Below, piece by piece: positions 43,866 to 56,671 of a stretch of DNA of 64,000 nt. The notes under the pieces were generated by a model. That model was given only the letters and a program-made list of their open reading frames with translations. It did no database searches and was not told the DNA's origin. Numbering within the stretch: the first letter of the stretch is position 1; every line of letters begins with the position of its first letter. Both the position numbers and the translations under genes were made by a program. The DNA comes from Avena insularis (taxonomy: Eukaryota; Streptophyta; Magnoliopsida; Poales; Poaceae), in assembly GCA_023614405.1 (NCBI GenBank), contig CM042692.1:124613503-124677502 (forward strand). The letters run 5' to 3'.

Positions 43866-44162
43866 GTTCGTGGGTTGGGGAAAAAAGTGAGCCTGTGTCG
43901 GGCTGGGGCGGCCGCGCGGATGGTACAAGACCTAAAGTGCGGCGCTGTAGTGTGTGGCGCCGCACTTACGAAACCGGGACCCGCGAGACCACGTCGACGC
44001 CACGCTGGCAGAGGTGCGGCGCCACCAAGCTTGGCGCTACGCTTCAGGGTGCGGCGCCATTGTCTACGGCGTTACAAAAAGGATTAGATCCGTGAAATTT
44101 CGATAGCCGGAGTTTATTTCGTGAATTTGTTATTTAATTGGGTTATTTTTGTTCAAATTTCC
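43866..44162 (-). repeat. MULE right terminal inverted repeat
   Basis: Inverted partner of 41299-41590. It is followed by the second 9-bp target copy at 44163-44171 and then by host sequence GCGTATGTAG. Confidence 0.9.
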
Positions 44163-44171
44163 CAGCCAAGG

Positions 44172-44449
44172 GCGTATGTAGTGAGTGAGACCGGGGACAT
44201 TATGCCACGGGTGCACCAAGTGGAAAAGGTTCACGAATTTTCCCTAAAAGTTTTCGATCAAAATTCTAAAAAACCGTATGTATGCACTGTCATAATACAA
44301 ATTCAATTTTAGCTAGAGAGGTCGTAGGTACCTAACTCATATTGGGACATGGATTGAGTCGGTTGACACTACCGCAACTGAATTTGTTATTTTCGTTTAT
44401 CGAGTTATGATTTAAATATGTAATTCAAATTTTGTGACACGATTAAATG
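44172..44449. other. Intergenic host sequence
   Basis: A short unassigned stretch between the MULE and a Stowaway MITE. It would have been contiguous with the OEP16-2 upstream region before the MULE insertion. No gene seen. Confidence 0.4.
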
Positions 44450-44451
44450 TA

Positions 44452-44559
44452 CTCCCTTCGATCTAAATTAGTTGACATACGGATGTATCTAATAGTAAAT
44501 CATATCTAGATATAATCGAATCTAGACAAACTAAGTCAATAAATTTGGATCAAAAGGAG
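44452..44559. mobile_element. Stowaway (Tc1/mariner-type) MITE
   Basis: The 108-bp element opens CTCCCTTCGATCTAAATTA and closes AATTTGGATCAAAAGGAG, an imperfect inverted repeat typical of Stowaway. It is flanked by TA on both sides (44450-44451 and 44560-44561). The interior has the usual CTAGATATAATC words. No coding capacity. Confidence 0.9.
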
Positions 44560-44616
44560 TATTATAGTCCATATACTCAACTATTTTTTAGAAACTTTTA
44601 GATCCTTGTAGCAATG

Positions 44617-46789
44617 TGTAACACTGCAGTTTTAGTTAAAAACTAATTAGGATTTGTGTTGCATTCATAAGCATATTATTTTTCTAACAAAATGATAACG
44701 AGAAAACAAAAATGCTAAACCCTAACTTTCCTCTCTCTTGCAAATGAATTTAAAATGGCTTTTGAATTTTGAAAACCCAAAAATATGAGGAGACCAAATT
44801 GTTTATAAGATCCCGCTGTATTTGAATATTTACAAATGCTCCGATATTTCTGAAATGAACAAAAACAGTTTTGAAATGGAATTAAAAAAAAGAAAATAAG
44901 AAAAGGAAAATGGAAAAGGAAAATAAGAAAACGAAAATGGAAAAGGTTTTAGAAATAAAAAATAGACAAAAGAGAAATAGGCCGTAGCCCACTTTCTCTC
45001 CTTCTCCCTGGCCAAGCCCTGGCAGTTTCAGCCCACCACTCGAGGCACATCGCCGGCCCTCCTCTTCTCCCTTCGTCTTAATCGACAACGACGCGAAGCT
45101 CCTCGCTGTTGCGCCGCCCGCAGTCCGCCGCCGCTGCGCCAAGATGCGCGTTGTCGCCCTGTGACGCCTATAAGGACCCCGCCTCGCCTTGGAGAACCCT
45201 AGGCCGTCACCTTCCCTTCTCCCTCTCCATCTTGCCATGGCCGACGAGCCTTAGCTTGCAGTCGTCTTCGTTCCCGCCGTCTCCGACCACCCAAGACGAT
45301 GGTAAGACCACTGTTGGACTCCTCTCACCCGCCTACTTCCCCCTAGCCAAGCTACGCAAGCCGGCGTGCCCTTAGATGGACGAATCGACCTCGCCTTATC
45401 CCGCTGTCAAGCCCAACGCACTCATGTTGAGCTACCACATCTAGTGGGCCTCTTCGATTTGTCAGTTGCGCGCTATGTTGTTGTCCCCGTGATCACTTGC
45501 CGCCACCGTCGCTGATCCTCGTCGCTGGCCAGTCTCCGGTGACCACTAAGTGGCGAGGCATAGACCAAATAACTTCCCATCGACTCGTGGTTCTAACGCG
45601 CCTAGCCACGCGTGTTGGGGCGCTCTGGATCGCCGCCGGCGACCACAACCTGGTGGTATGGCCACGGGGTGACGTGGCAGTGAGGTGGTGCTTGCGTGAG
45701 CGTCTAGCAAGGTTTGCCACAGAGGTGTCTAGCGTGGACCAGAGTCCACCTGTCATCCTCAGTGACTAGTCCCTGATGCGGTGCAAAAAGAGTTAGTGGC
45801 ATGCGCTGACGTCATGCTGACATAGTAATCCAATTTAAATTGGTTTATTAATTTTTAAAAATGGTTTAATATTATAAAATCAATAACTTAATATTTATAA
45901 GTAGAAAAATGTGTATAATATATCAGAATATTTAGAAAAATGAGATCTACACTTTAGCATAAAAATCATGCATTGTTCAGAAACTTCAATTAATAAGTTT
46001 ATTAGAAGAACAAAATGAACCCCGATAAGTGTTTCTAAGGTTACCCCGTTTTAGGGTTTAGACCTCTCGGACCCTGTTTCATTTCTTTTCGGTGTTTTGC
46101 TTCTTTTCGGTAGAATACGAGATTGAGTCAGAAATAGGAAACCAAGATCAACACCATCGAAGATCGAGGATCAATACTTGACCAATTATAATCAAGTTAA
46201 GCACAGGGCTTCCGAAGATCTGTTTACCTGTTATCAACGGGCAAAGACAGGCAAAGCCCCACCATTATACAATCCTATGATTCTAAAAGTATTTCAATTC
46301 TTGCCATGATGCATACGATTCTACCATGGTCTTTTATCGATAGATAGAGTATCTTATTTATTTTATTACTCCCTTTTGAGCTTATATTACCCGATCCACT
46401 GCTCCTAGCATAACTAGGTTTGGCTTGTGTGCACTGCTAGAGCTTATATCTGTGTCCTGCTTAGCCATGCTTACCTATTGAGTCTGGTTCATTCAGATAA
46501 TGTATCAATACAGAGAATCTAGTATGACAAGAGAATGAGGTATACAAATGAGGTGAGATCAGTGGTAAAGGTTAAACATGCTAAGGCTTGTATGGGAGGT
46601 CATGTTGGGATGTGGTTTTTTAGTCCCATGCTTGCCACCACTAGGACCTGAGTTCTTGTCTTTGGAACCAACACGAGCGTACAACCACACGGGGCCTGGA
46701 AAACCCCTCGACTAACTAACTTTCTTAGTATATTCCATGAGTCACATAGTTCGGGCTTTCCATTCTGAAAGGGAATTTCCTTCCCTAGG
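44617..46789 (-). mobile_element. Truncated giant gypsy-type LTR fragment
   Basis: It opens TGTAACACTGCAG, matching the inverted end style of the solo LTR at 18752. A GC-rich block follows at about 45000-45780 with CGCCGCCGGCGACCACAACC (also found at 21349) and CTGACGTCATGCTGAC, then an AT-rich stretch much like 21590-21700. The remaining sequence to 46789 is non-coding and is cut by the Copia LTR. It appears to be a related LTR, truncated. The frame at 45109-45375 is low-complexity GC-rich sequence, not a gene. Confidence 0.55.
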
Positions 46790-48128
46790 TGGTTTTGATG
46801 TTTGATGATAACACACGTGTCGGAATAATCGTTTGCTAAGTGTTTTACAGGCCATCTATGTTTGGAAAACATTCGGTATCCCTCAAAAGGGTCAAGACTT
46901 GGTTTTTCCTAGATCTTTTGTTTGAGTCATAGGAAAAACGTAGTATCAAGAAAGGGTCCACGTCTGGGTGGAATCAACTCTATTTTATAGCCCATCCAGC
47001 TTTTCCTCAATGGTTGAGATCTAGAATAAATTATGTCCATGTTGCTGTTGCCTACACTGTCTATGTCATCTGGTAGTACCAGAAATTACATCCGGTACTA
47101 CCGCTTGGCTTCGGTAGTACCGCATCGTGGTACCGGATGGGCCTGAGCGCATCTGCAAGCCTTGGTTCATCCTCTGCCCCGTATGGTACCTCTGGCCTAG
47201 CACTATCGCTTCTTTCGGTAGTACCGTTGCTACTTCTGGTACTACCGCTCAGCGGCACTACCGCTTGTTGCATGCGTGTCCTACCAGAGGAGACATAGGA
47301 TTCTCCACCTCCTCGTGTACACGCCCGGTATCGCATCCGGTACCAGTCCGATAGTACCGGTCATTTCCGGTACTACCGCTTCTGGTTCCGGTTGTACCGG
47401 TCAGGACAGTTAGCAACGAGCAAATTTCCTCTCTGGGTATAAAAGGGCCCTTCTTCCCCAACGGGAAGGTCGACTCTTTTATCTCTCTCCTCCATTGTTC
47501 TTGAGCTGTAATTTCACTAGATCTCTCCCCATAGTGCTCCAATCTCCTTGATTCTTTGGGATTTGGTGGAGAAGGTCTAGATCTAGGGTTTCACCAAAGA
47601 AAAGTTGACCCCCCTTGTTATCCTTTGTGGATCTTGTTACTCTTGGGTTCTTTGAACCCTAGACGGAAGAGGTTATTTTTGGAGCTCGGGCATTGGTTGT
47701 AAAGCTTCAGGATCATGTTGGGAGACTCCAAGTGTTGTGGAGGTCTACTAAACAAGTTTGTAAAGGTTTCGGTCGCCACCTTCAAGGTCACCGCATAGTG
47801 GATCATGTACTTGCCGTGAGGCAGGTGCGCAGAAGAATAGGATGAGGACTTATGTGGCGCTAGTGGTCATAGTACCACCCACCCCTCCAACAGAGACGTA
47901 CTTCTCCTCAAAAGGAAGGAACTTTGGGAAAACATCTCTGTGTCTACTCTTGGTTATTTCTATCATTTACTCCCTACTATTGTTGCTTGCTTGCTTACTT
48001 GTCATATATGTTCTCTCACCTAGTTGCATATTTAGAGAACTTACTTTGTGTCGAGCCTTAATTTGAAAAGAAGCTAAAAATTAAGTAGTGCTTATTCACC
48101 CCCTCTAGTCGCTTATACTGATCTTTCA
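46790..48128 (+). repeat. 5' LTR of a Copia element (outermost of the nest)
   Basis: The end is firm: CTTATTCACCCCCTCTAGTCG and ATCTTTCA, followed by TTGGTATCAAAGC (tRNA-iMet PBS, 48130-48142). The start is placed at TGGTTTTGATGTTTGATGAT near 46790, the usual opening of this LTR type. A block rich in GGTAGTACCG words lies at 47068-47400, giving many short inverted repeats. The start has an uncertainty of a few bases. Confidence 0.7.
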
Positions 48129-48180
48129 ATTGGTATCAAAGCAAAGTGCTCTTCTTTGTCTTAACTGCCTAAGAGAAGTA

Positions 48181-49013
48181 TGAGCAACATGAAGGGAGGT
48201 CAAACCACTCCCGATGACACACCTATCTCTAAGAGAGAGCGTGTCGAATCGATGGATACGGTCCAACAAGAGATGTGAGCCATGTTTGAGTTATATCTTG
48301 GTAAAAAGGATGTTGTTGATGCCGAAACCATTGATAACCAATCAAGTGGTACCAAACCAGTGGAAGATCCCCTCAAGGATCCCTCCACCGGTGAAGGTAG
48401 CAACAAGGATAAAGCTAACCCTATGGGAAGCATGCCACCACCACCTAGTTACAATGCCACTCCCATTCCCACACCTCATATAAACCATTGAGGTCCACCA
48501 CCTAAGCTTGATGAATCTAATTTCGCCAATTGGTAATATCTAATGTGCTCTCACTTCAAGAGTTCTAGTGTTCATCTTTGGAAGGTTATGGAGTTTGGCT
48601 TCAATCCGCACAACCCCTACAACATGATGCCCACCGAGGAAATCAACAATTAACTCAATGCCACCACCATGGCCATTCTCCAAGATGCTTTGAATCATGA
48701 GAAAATGACCCACATTCATTCTTATGACACCACCAAGGAAGCTTGGCGTGCTCTTCAAAGAGTCTATCTTGGCAATGAAAGCATCCAAAGCTCCAGGTTT
48801 GAAGAAATGCATTATGAAGCCGATGCCTTTGTTGGAAAGGAAGATGAGACTCCTGAAGATCCCTATCAAAGGGTCACGACCCTTTCAATTAGGATGGTTG
48901 ACCATGAAAGTAGGGATCTGGATGATAAGTGGATCAACCGCAAGTTCATGCAAGCCATCTTGCCCTTTCGAAGAGAAATGGTCAACAATATTCGCTCAAG
49001 GGTGGACTTCTAT
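48181..49013 (+). pseudogene. Copia gag (UBN2-type), interrupted
   Basis: After the leader a frame reads MSNMKGGQTTPDDTPISK. It continues with breaks into PPPKLDESNFANW, YLMCSHFKSSSVHLW, EFGFNPHNP, TMAILQDALNHEKMTHIHSY, TKEAWRALQRVYLGNESIQS, YQRVTTLSIRMVDHESRDLD and RKFMQAILPFRREMVNNIRS. This is the gag UBN2 fold of plant Copia elements. There are stops at about 48277, 48489, 48535 and 48652. The frame is cut at RVDFY by the LTR of a second Copia element in opposite orientation; the rest of this element is outside the window. Confidence 0.8.
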
Positions 49014-50370
49014 TGTTGGGCCACACAGAGATAAACAAAACTTTTCCCTCTATGCGGTACTCCCAAGATCTAGCTCAGGTTATAGTCCATGAGATTGCTG
49101 CTAGACGCGCAGATGCGGAAGTTGATGTTGCGTGTCGAAGCAGTGCAGAAGGATCCCGCGGACAGTCCTTCGGATCCATGGACAACCCTCCGCCAGATCT
49201 CTACGAATAGCTTCGCCTCCCGCTATGCACGTGCAACACCTCTACCGGTACCCACACGTACAGGAAGGAGCTTCGGACAGATGATTGCTAGATCGTGTCT
49301 AGCTCGAACTGGAAGTGGAGAAAGTGATGGCTAGGTCAGGGACTATCCCTTGTCAATCCACTTATATACACTCCAAGCTAGGCTCAACGCTTGAGGCCCA
49401 TCTAGGCCGTACTCCAATCTCCACATGGATCTAATCCACATGGACTCCTTATCTTTAAATGTGTGACCATGTAGGTTCACGTACACCTGGACACGACATG
49501 AGCTACACCTCCAAGTATCATGTCATGGCTTTGAGTCCAACTCACTCCCATGAACACTTGGTCTCAATTCGATAGATGGTAGCGGCCTCTAGCAAGACGT
49601 GCCAACTCCCAAGTGTCGTAAAGTCATAAGATGAACCTTCAATGTGACTTTTGTCCAAGTCCCTTTGCCACACGATATACCTGTTAAGCTATAGGCGAGT
49701 AGTTGCCATCCCTTCAATAGCTTAACTCTCTTCTCGTACCATGATATGTGATCCACTGGACTAACTCTTACTCTGATTCCTCACTTAACACTTAACTGAG
49801 TAGCGCATGGCCATGCTTCCGAATCATATCACACGAGAAGGCCTAGAGAATATCTCTCCATTACGGAGGGGTAAATCCCATCTTGGTAATCCACGTCACG
49901 CAGCTTTCTTCACAACCAACCCGAACTCTACCTTTATAACTGCCCATTTACGGAACAATGTTTGATAGAACCTAAGTTGGGATCCACAACTCGGATCATG
50001 CAATCACCTTAGGTCAAAGGATTCCATTGCTTGAGACTGCAAATGACAACATGTTCGTTGCATCTCAACTGTGGGTCGGTCTGACTTGCTAAACTCTTTA
50101 GCCAAATCAGTGTAAGTTGAAATAACATCACATGCCCATGACATGTGGAACCGTGTCATTAGCCGACTTGCACATTTGTCTAAGTTGTGTGTCCAGCACA
50201 ACCTCAATGACCAAAGAAAAATTAGTATGAACAACCATGAATATATAGTTCCACAACTGAATCACGTATTCAGTGATACATATCTGATGTTCATACAAGG
50301 ACAACTTTACTTTATGAATACTTTGGGAAATATCAACAACCATGATTGCCACTAGGGCATATTCCCAACA
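49014..50370 (-). repeat. 3' LTR of the minus-strand Copia element
   Basis: On minus the LTR runs from TGTTGGGAATATGCCC (50370) to GGCCCAACA (49014), so its ends are inverted TGTTGGG/CCCAACA. It is 1,357 bp. The polypurine tract AAGTGGGAGAC lies just upstream on minus (50371-50381). It interrupts the gag of the plus-strand Copia element. The other LTR lies right of the window. Confidence 0.85.
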
Positions 50371-50405
50371 GTCTCCCACTTGCACTAGAGTCAATCATCC
50401 TGACA

Positions 50406-52288
50406 TCACATGTTTAGGCATCTAGTGCCCATGGATCTTACGTGCGCCTCATGCTTAGGCTGTAGAAGTGGCTTTGTTAACGGATCTGCAACGTTTGCAT
50501 CCGTGTGTACCTTGCATAACTTTATATCACCTTGATCCATGAACTGGCGAATAAGGTGGTACCGCATGAGTATATGTTTGTTATTTTGGTGTTGCCTAGG
50601 TTCCTTGGCTTGTGCAATAGCACCATTGTTGTTGCAATACGCGTCTAACGGATTGGACGAGCCCTGAACCACACCAAGATCAATCAGGAAATTTCTAATC
50701 CAAACAGCTTCCTTTGCCGCCTCCGAGGCAGCAATATACTCAGCCTCTGTTGTAGATATAGACACAGTCGCTTGCTTGGAACTCTTCCAGCTCACAGCCC
50801 CGCCGTTCATTACGAACACGTACCTAGACTGCGAACGAGAATCATCTGAGTTAGTAAGGTAACTCGAATCCGTGTAACCCCTTACACTAAGTTCAACCTC
50901 ACCTCCATAAACTAGGAACACATCCTTAGTCCTTCTCAAGTACTTAAGAATGTTCTTAACCGCTGCCCAGTGGATTTCTCCAGGGTCAGCCTAGTATCCG
51001 CTCACAACACTTAGAGTATAGGAAACATCTGACCTAGTACAAATCATGGAATACATGTTGGATCCGACTACCGAAGCATACGGAATCACACTCATCCTAC
51101 TTCGCTCATCAGTTGTCGAAGGACACTGAGTCTTGCTAAGTTTTACAACATGGGAAATCGGTAAGAACCCTTCTTAGACAATTCCATGTTGAACTTCCTC
51201 AACACTTTGTCCAAATATGTATTCTGAATCAATCCAATGAGCCGTCTGGATCTATCTCTATAGATCCTGAATCTTAGTATATAAGTTGCCTCACACAAGT
51301 CCTTCATTAAGAAACTCCTTTCTAATGACTCCTTGGTTTCTTGCAACATCTGGACATTATTTCCAATCAATAATATGTCATCCACATATAAGATTAGAAA
51401 GTTTACTTTGTTCCCACTAAACATATTGTATAAACAAGAATCATGATCACTCTTGATGAAGCCAAATGATTTGACTACCTCATCAAAGTGAATGTTCCAA
51501 CTCCAAGATGCTTGCTTCAACCCACAAATGGATTTCCAAAGTTTGCATACCTTGTCAGCATTAGCCGGATCAACAAAACCCCCAGGTTATATCATATACA
51601 CGTCCTCAATTAAATTTCCATTAAGAAAATCCGTTTTGACATCCATCTGCCATATCTCATAATCGAAATAGGCTGCTATAGCTAACATGATCTGAACTGA
51701 CTTAAGTATTGCTATGTGTGAAAAAGTCTGATCGTAGTCAACTCCTTGAACCTGTTGGAACCCCTTTACGACAAGTCGTGCTTTATAGATAGAAATATTT
51801 CCATCCATATCAATTTTCCTCTTAAAGACCCATTTGCACTCGACGGGTCTTGCACCGTCTAGCAAATCAACCAAGTTCCAAACTTGATTTTCCTCCATGG
51901 ACTTTAATTCGGATCTCATGGCTCCAAGCAATGACTCAGAATCAGAACCCACCATCTCTTCTGAATAAGTTTCCGGCTCATCACTATCCAACAGTAATAC
52001 ATCACGAACACTTCGCAATCTAGCCGATCTTCGCATTGTAGGTGCAGCTGCCGGCTCAGCTACCATGACCGGCTCAACCTCCAAGGCTTTAACCAAATCG
52101 CTACTGACCGGTTCCTCTCGAACTTCTTCGAGCTACACCGTACTCCCACTGACTTCCCGACTGAGAAACTCTTTCTCAAGGAAGACACCGTTTCGAGTGA
52201 CAAACACTTTGCCCTCTTCTCGGTTGTAGAAGTAGTAACCCAAGGTTTCCCTTGGATACCCAACGAAAATACACTTACCCGACTTGTC
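50406..52288 (-). pseudogene. Copia pol, RT-RNase H half
   Basis: Continuation of the polyprotein split by the gypsy insertion. On minus: KCIFVGYPRETLGYYFYNRE (integrase C-terminal end), MRRSARLRSVRD, AMRSELKSMEENQVWNLVDL, CKWVFKRKIDMDG, YKARLVVKGFQQVQGVDYDQ, QMDVKTDFLNGNL, FLILYVDDILLIGN (RT catalytic YVDD). Then the RNase H: GYTDSSYLTNSDDSRSQSRY, VSISTTEAEYIAASEAAKEA, NKHILMRYHLIRQF, HTDANVADPLTKPL. Stops lie at about 52132, 51585 and 51143, and the stretch 50940-51140 is badly decayed. Not functional. Confidence 0.88.
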
Positions 52289-55200
52289 TGTGGCATCCCG
52301 CTAAAAGCACTACTAGAAAATCGCTGTGTTTTTGTGCATTGCATCATCATGACCGCATGCTCATGTCATCATGCCACATTGCATTTGAGCATCGTCATCA
52401 TCATGCATGTGTTTGTACAAAGCTATTTTCGAAAAGTCTATTTTGATTTTCTAAATACCCCGCCTTTATTTCAAATTAAAACCCTGGTCTTTTCTAGATC
52501 TTTTATTTGTCTAAAAACTATTTATAAAAGTCCTTCTAAAAATAAAACTATTTTTTTCGGACTGAAGAGACAGCCCAGCCGTTAGGCCAGGCCACCTACT
52601 ACCCGGCCCGTATAAAAACCTAACCTGGACCTAACCCTAAGCCAGACCCAACCTAACCCCTCACACTTCCCTCTCACCCGCTGCCACACTCACTGCCGCA
52701 CGCGCCGCAGAGCCCTGCCTGGCCCCACCCCGCGCTGCAGCTCCCTCCCACACCCACACAGCACGCGACACACACACACGCCACACGCATGCACCAGCCG
52801 CCACCTGGGCGCGCCTCCCCACCCATCTCCATCTCCCAGCCGCACCCCTCCACCTTTTCCCTCCTAGCCACGCACACCCCGCCCGACCAATTACCCCTGG
52901 GGCCCGATCCCCAGGCCCCGTGCCACCTATCCCACCCCGGCCCCACCTCGACCCACCGTGATGCTCCCCACCTACCGCTAGCGACCAACACGTCCACCCC
53001 CACGTCGCCCCTGCCTGCGATCCTGCCTCCCTCTCTGCTCGCCTCGATCCGATCGCCACCAACCGCCGCTCAAGATCCCCCTCGCCTCTATGCTCGTGAG
53101 CGCCCTCCCTCTCAGCTTTGGCCGCTGCCGCCAGCGAGCCCGCGCCTCCGCCCGACGAAGAGCCGCCGCGCGCCCCCTCGTTTTCCTTGACGACCGCCGC
53201 CGCCTCCCGAGTACCTCACTCCTCCTCGCCGGCCGCAGCAGCGGCTCCCCTCTGCTCCCCAAGCTCCTCCGTCCGCCGCCGGGAGCACAAGGCCCACCTG
53301 GAGCCGCCGCCAGCCTCTCCTCCTCCTCTTCCCTGCTCGCCCCCACCGCCTGCCGCGGCCCCCGCCTCGGCAACCATCCCCGCTCGACCTCGCATCGCGC
53401 CTCTCCCCGCCGCTGCAGAGGACCCCGCCGCCGCCTGGATCATCCCCTGCGCCCCGCGCCGCTCCCGCACCTCGTCGGCCCCGGGTCCATAATCACCGCG
53501 TCGCCTCTCCCTGCGCCTCCTCCGCGCCTCTGGACGTCGGTGTCGACCGCGCGGGCTCGACCTCGCTGGCCCTTAGGTGCCACACCCCGCCACCCCACCA
53601 AGCAGAGCGCCGCCGCCGAGCTCCAGCCGCCTCCACCTCGCCTCACCTCCTCCCCTGCAGAAGCTGCTACTCCGGCGCTTCTGCCTCGGCCATCTGCAGG
53701 CTCCGGCCGGGGTCGTCCCTCAGCAGAGCGCCGCTGTCCTCGTCGCTGGTCATTTCTGCGCCTAGAGCTCCTCCTCGCGCACAGACCCGTGCGTGCGTGC
53801 CGCACATCCCTGCTACCCCTGCCACCTGCAGCCTTGTCCCCGGTCACTGGTTTTTGCATTATAGAGAAAGCCTTCTCAATAACTGAAGGTAGTGTTGTAA
53901 CCATGGTGGCACATGTCTGTGTGATCTTCCTGATGTTGTATCAATATGTCTGCTTGCAGAAAACCCCCTATGTTGTTGTCCCCGTGATAAACCAGAGGTG
54001 CAAGAAAACCTACCGGAAGTTCACCCCGGAGTCCGAAGGTCGAGACCGAAGACCCCCAACCCTCGGAGTGCCAAGATCTACTAGACGGATCAGATGGCCG
54101 AGACTGCGGAACACCAAGAACGCCTTCGCGGACCAAAAGACCGCCAAGCTCTTCATCCCGGAGGCCAAGACCAATCCGATGCTGCACCCCGTGAATTCTA
54201 CATGGACCGCCATGAACATCTTCTCGGATGTGAAGACTAATCCTCCCGATGTCGGAAGACCGATCCCCGTCGAACCCTGAACCCCCGGAACCAAGATCTC
54301 CCGAACCCAGATGTGTAAACCTTTCCCGAGCCCCTATTTTATAAATGCTTTATCTATAAACTGTCGCATATTAAATTGTTCATGCATGCATATCTGTCTG
54401 TGGGTTGGGGGCATTATGCCGATTCACCTCATAATTAAATATGGAGTCTATATGCGGGATATTTTTGTCTTATTCCGGACTCCATTTAAATTGGTGTAGC
54501 GAACCGATGCCATGTTCCGCCCTGTTAATACAACATTTAAATTGCGGGGCAGTTAAATAACTCGAACCTATTAATTAATTGTCGGGACTTTGCCCGCTTT
54601 AATGCTTAATTGCACCGTGAGATCTCAGATCATATCATAATCATGCCGGATCTTTTGCCGTAGTATTAAATGGTGCATCCGGTGTTTGTTCTAGTGTTTG
54701 CTTCTTCGCGGATTAGGCTGATGAGTTGATGCAAGTATCGATAAGTTCTCCGGATATGATTCTTCGGCAGTGTTTCCCAGGCGAGCATTCTCCCCCTTTC
54801 TACCTATTTTGCGTTTATAGTCTTTATTTCCTCCTGTTGATCTATTGCTATCCGTGTCGCGATGCTTTAGTTTCCGTGCACCATTTATACACCTTGCAGC
54901 CTCGATATTGCCATGGACACATCCTATTGCCTGTTGTTTGATAGATAGTCGGCCTTGCGAGTCGTAGTTGCTTGCTTCCGTGTTGCTTCACGTCGTTGTC
55001 GTTCCACCATTGACGGCAAGTTGGCACATGATAAATGGTGGAGATGTTTAATTATGGAGATGGTCATGACTTTAAAAACAACTATTAAATTTCTCGATAT
55101 AACTAATGCAGAGGCATCAGTGGGCAATAGATGTTATTTGGTTCTTCCACGCTCACTTTTGTCCCGTAGGACCCCGAGTACTTGATACCTGTTCCTTGAT

Positions 55201-56671
55201 TTTTCGCACTATCCACATCCGGGAGGCCTTATGGACCCCCCTGAGCCAGAGCTTGATTCATTTCTTATTTCTTGGGGCCACAAACTAGTTTGGGGTTTTA
55301 TTACTATCATGTACCTATGCCACACTTTTAATGCTTTATTTAAGATTGTGCGTGGAGCACCTGTACTGTTTTGGATCGTGCCATGTTTTCACGGTATCGA
55401 CAAGCCCAGTCACACTTTCGGGTTCCCAGTCGTTCTGATAGTCGTCACAAACCACGGGTCCGTCTCGAGCCGCCAACTTCGCTATGCGGGTAGCTTAGTG
55501 GGGTGGCCCCCTGAAATATTTTATGAATCCTGTGATTGCTTTGTCGTGAAAGCCTCGTTGGGTTTTGATTTGGTTTTTCCGAGGTTGATCGTGTGTGTGT
55601 TGCTATTTGTGCACCCCCGCAGGGTAAAACTTTCTGAAAGCCGTGTCCGCGGTTATGGACGACTTGGAGCACAATATCTTGATCATAGACAAGCATAACT
55701 AAAGTAGTGATATAAATTTGACTTAATATGTGACTACTAATCAGATTCAAATACAATGGAATGTAAATTAAAAATGCCAACAACTGGTGGATCTGTGGTG
55801 ATCTGTGTCATACTATACCTGCCTAGTAAGTATTGCAACTCTAATGGAATGTGATAAAAGTGCCAACAATTGGTGGGTTTTGGGATTCCTCAGGACAATT
55901 ATATCTGACTAGTAAATGTTCCAACTACAACGGAATGGTGATTAAAACTGCCCACTACTTATGCTATCAGGATGACTCATGCTATCTATATCTGACTAGT
56001 AAGTGCTTCAACTATAATTGAATGAATAAAACTGCCAACTGTGTGAGTTCCTTGGCCCGACTTCCTCATTTGGTCTCGAGGGGGAAATACCAGGATGGGT
56101 ATGTTAGGTGTTAGCTTCAGGTAGGGTCCGAATAGGTCTTTCTTACCCCTCTCTAATAGCCGCCAGTGATACCGAGTCTCTATAGGTTGTTTAGTGTCAG
56201 CCGCCGCTTCAGCCCACCATACCTATGTAGGCGAGAGCCGTAATTTATCCTCGCTGTCTTGGCCTCACTATTGACGCCTCTCTTTTCCTTTGCCCTTTGT
56301 CGGCACCCCTTTTGTTTTAGCGGTTTGAGATCGACGTTAGGTGGTTACCCTTAGGCTTGTCCTGGGCAGGGTTATGGATGCCATTGGTTATTCTTCAGGG
56401 CTCTTAGCCCCATTTGCATCTTGTCCGTACTCGGACGCTGTATCATTTTCAAGGTGATTTGGATCTTTGTATTGTATATCTATATTCTTGACTCGTTGAG
56501 TCACTGTTGTATATATATCTGTTCTGTGGGTCCCATCGAGGACTGTTGTGTAATGGTATTACTTCATTTTCCACCCGCACGAAAGTGCCTGGTGGGCGTC
56601 CTTGAATCGTTTCTATGCGGGTTTGGCGAAAAGGGCTAAAACTTGCATAGGGCCGATTTGAGGGTGTTACA
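52289..56671 (+). repeat. 5' LTR of the giant-LTR gypsy element
   Basis: It holds a CATCATCATG-rich start and a TATAAAA box at 52611. A GC-rich block follows (about 52690-53850) that yields long artefact frames on both strands. The AGACCGCCAAGCTCTTCATC stretch near 54139 is conserved in the other LTR, then an AT-rich tail. The LTR promoter is probably at 52611. Confidence 0.9.
52611..52617 (+). promoter_or_regulatory. Putative LTR TATA box (5' LTR)
   Basis: TATAAAA after GGCCCG, conserved at the equivalent position of the 3' LTR (57762). Just downstream both LTRs have ACCTAACC repeats and then the GC-rich block. It is the best candidate for the element's Pol II promoter. Confidence 0.5.

Larger units (their letters stand above)
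41299..44162 (-). mobile_element. Mutator-like element (MULE), 2,864 bp
   Basis: Long terminal inverted repeats of about 295 bp (41299-41590 and 43866-44162), near-identical by eye, enclose a broken transposase. They are flanked by a perfect 9-bp direct repeat CAGCCAAGG (41290-41298 and 44163-44171). Nine-base duplications and long TIRs define Mutator-type elements. The TIRs are rich in GGCGCC words (for example GGTGGCGCCGCACC). The element sits about 320 bp upstream of the OEP16-2-like start; insertion near gene 5' ends is typical of MULEs. TIR similarity implies a relatively recent insertion. Confidence 0.93.

Noticed and set aside
47068..47400. CRISPR-like repeat array
   Set aside because: Words are short, irregularly spaced and inverted, in a plant LTR; no direct repeats with unique spacers.
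53090..54280. 396-codon open frame on plus
   Set aside because: It lies in the GC-rich block of the 5' LTR, is Pro/Arg/Ser-rich low-complexity sequence, and the other LTR does not keep it as one frame. No domain is visible.
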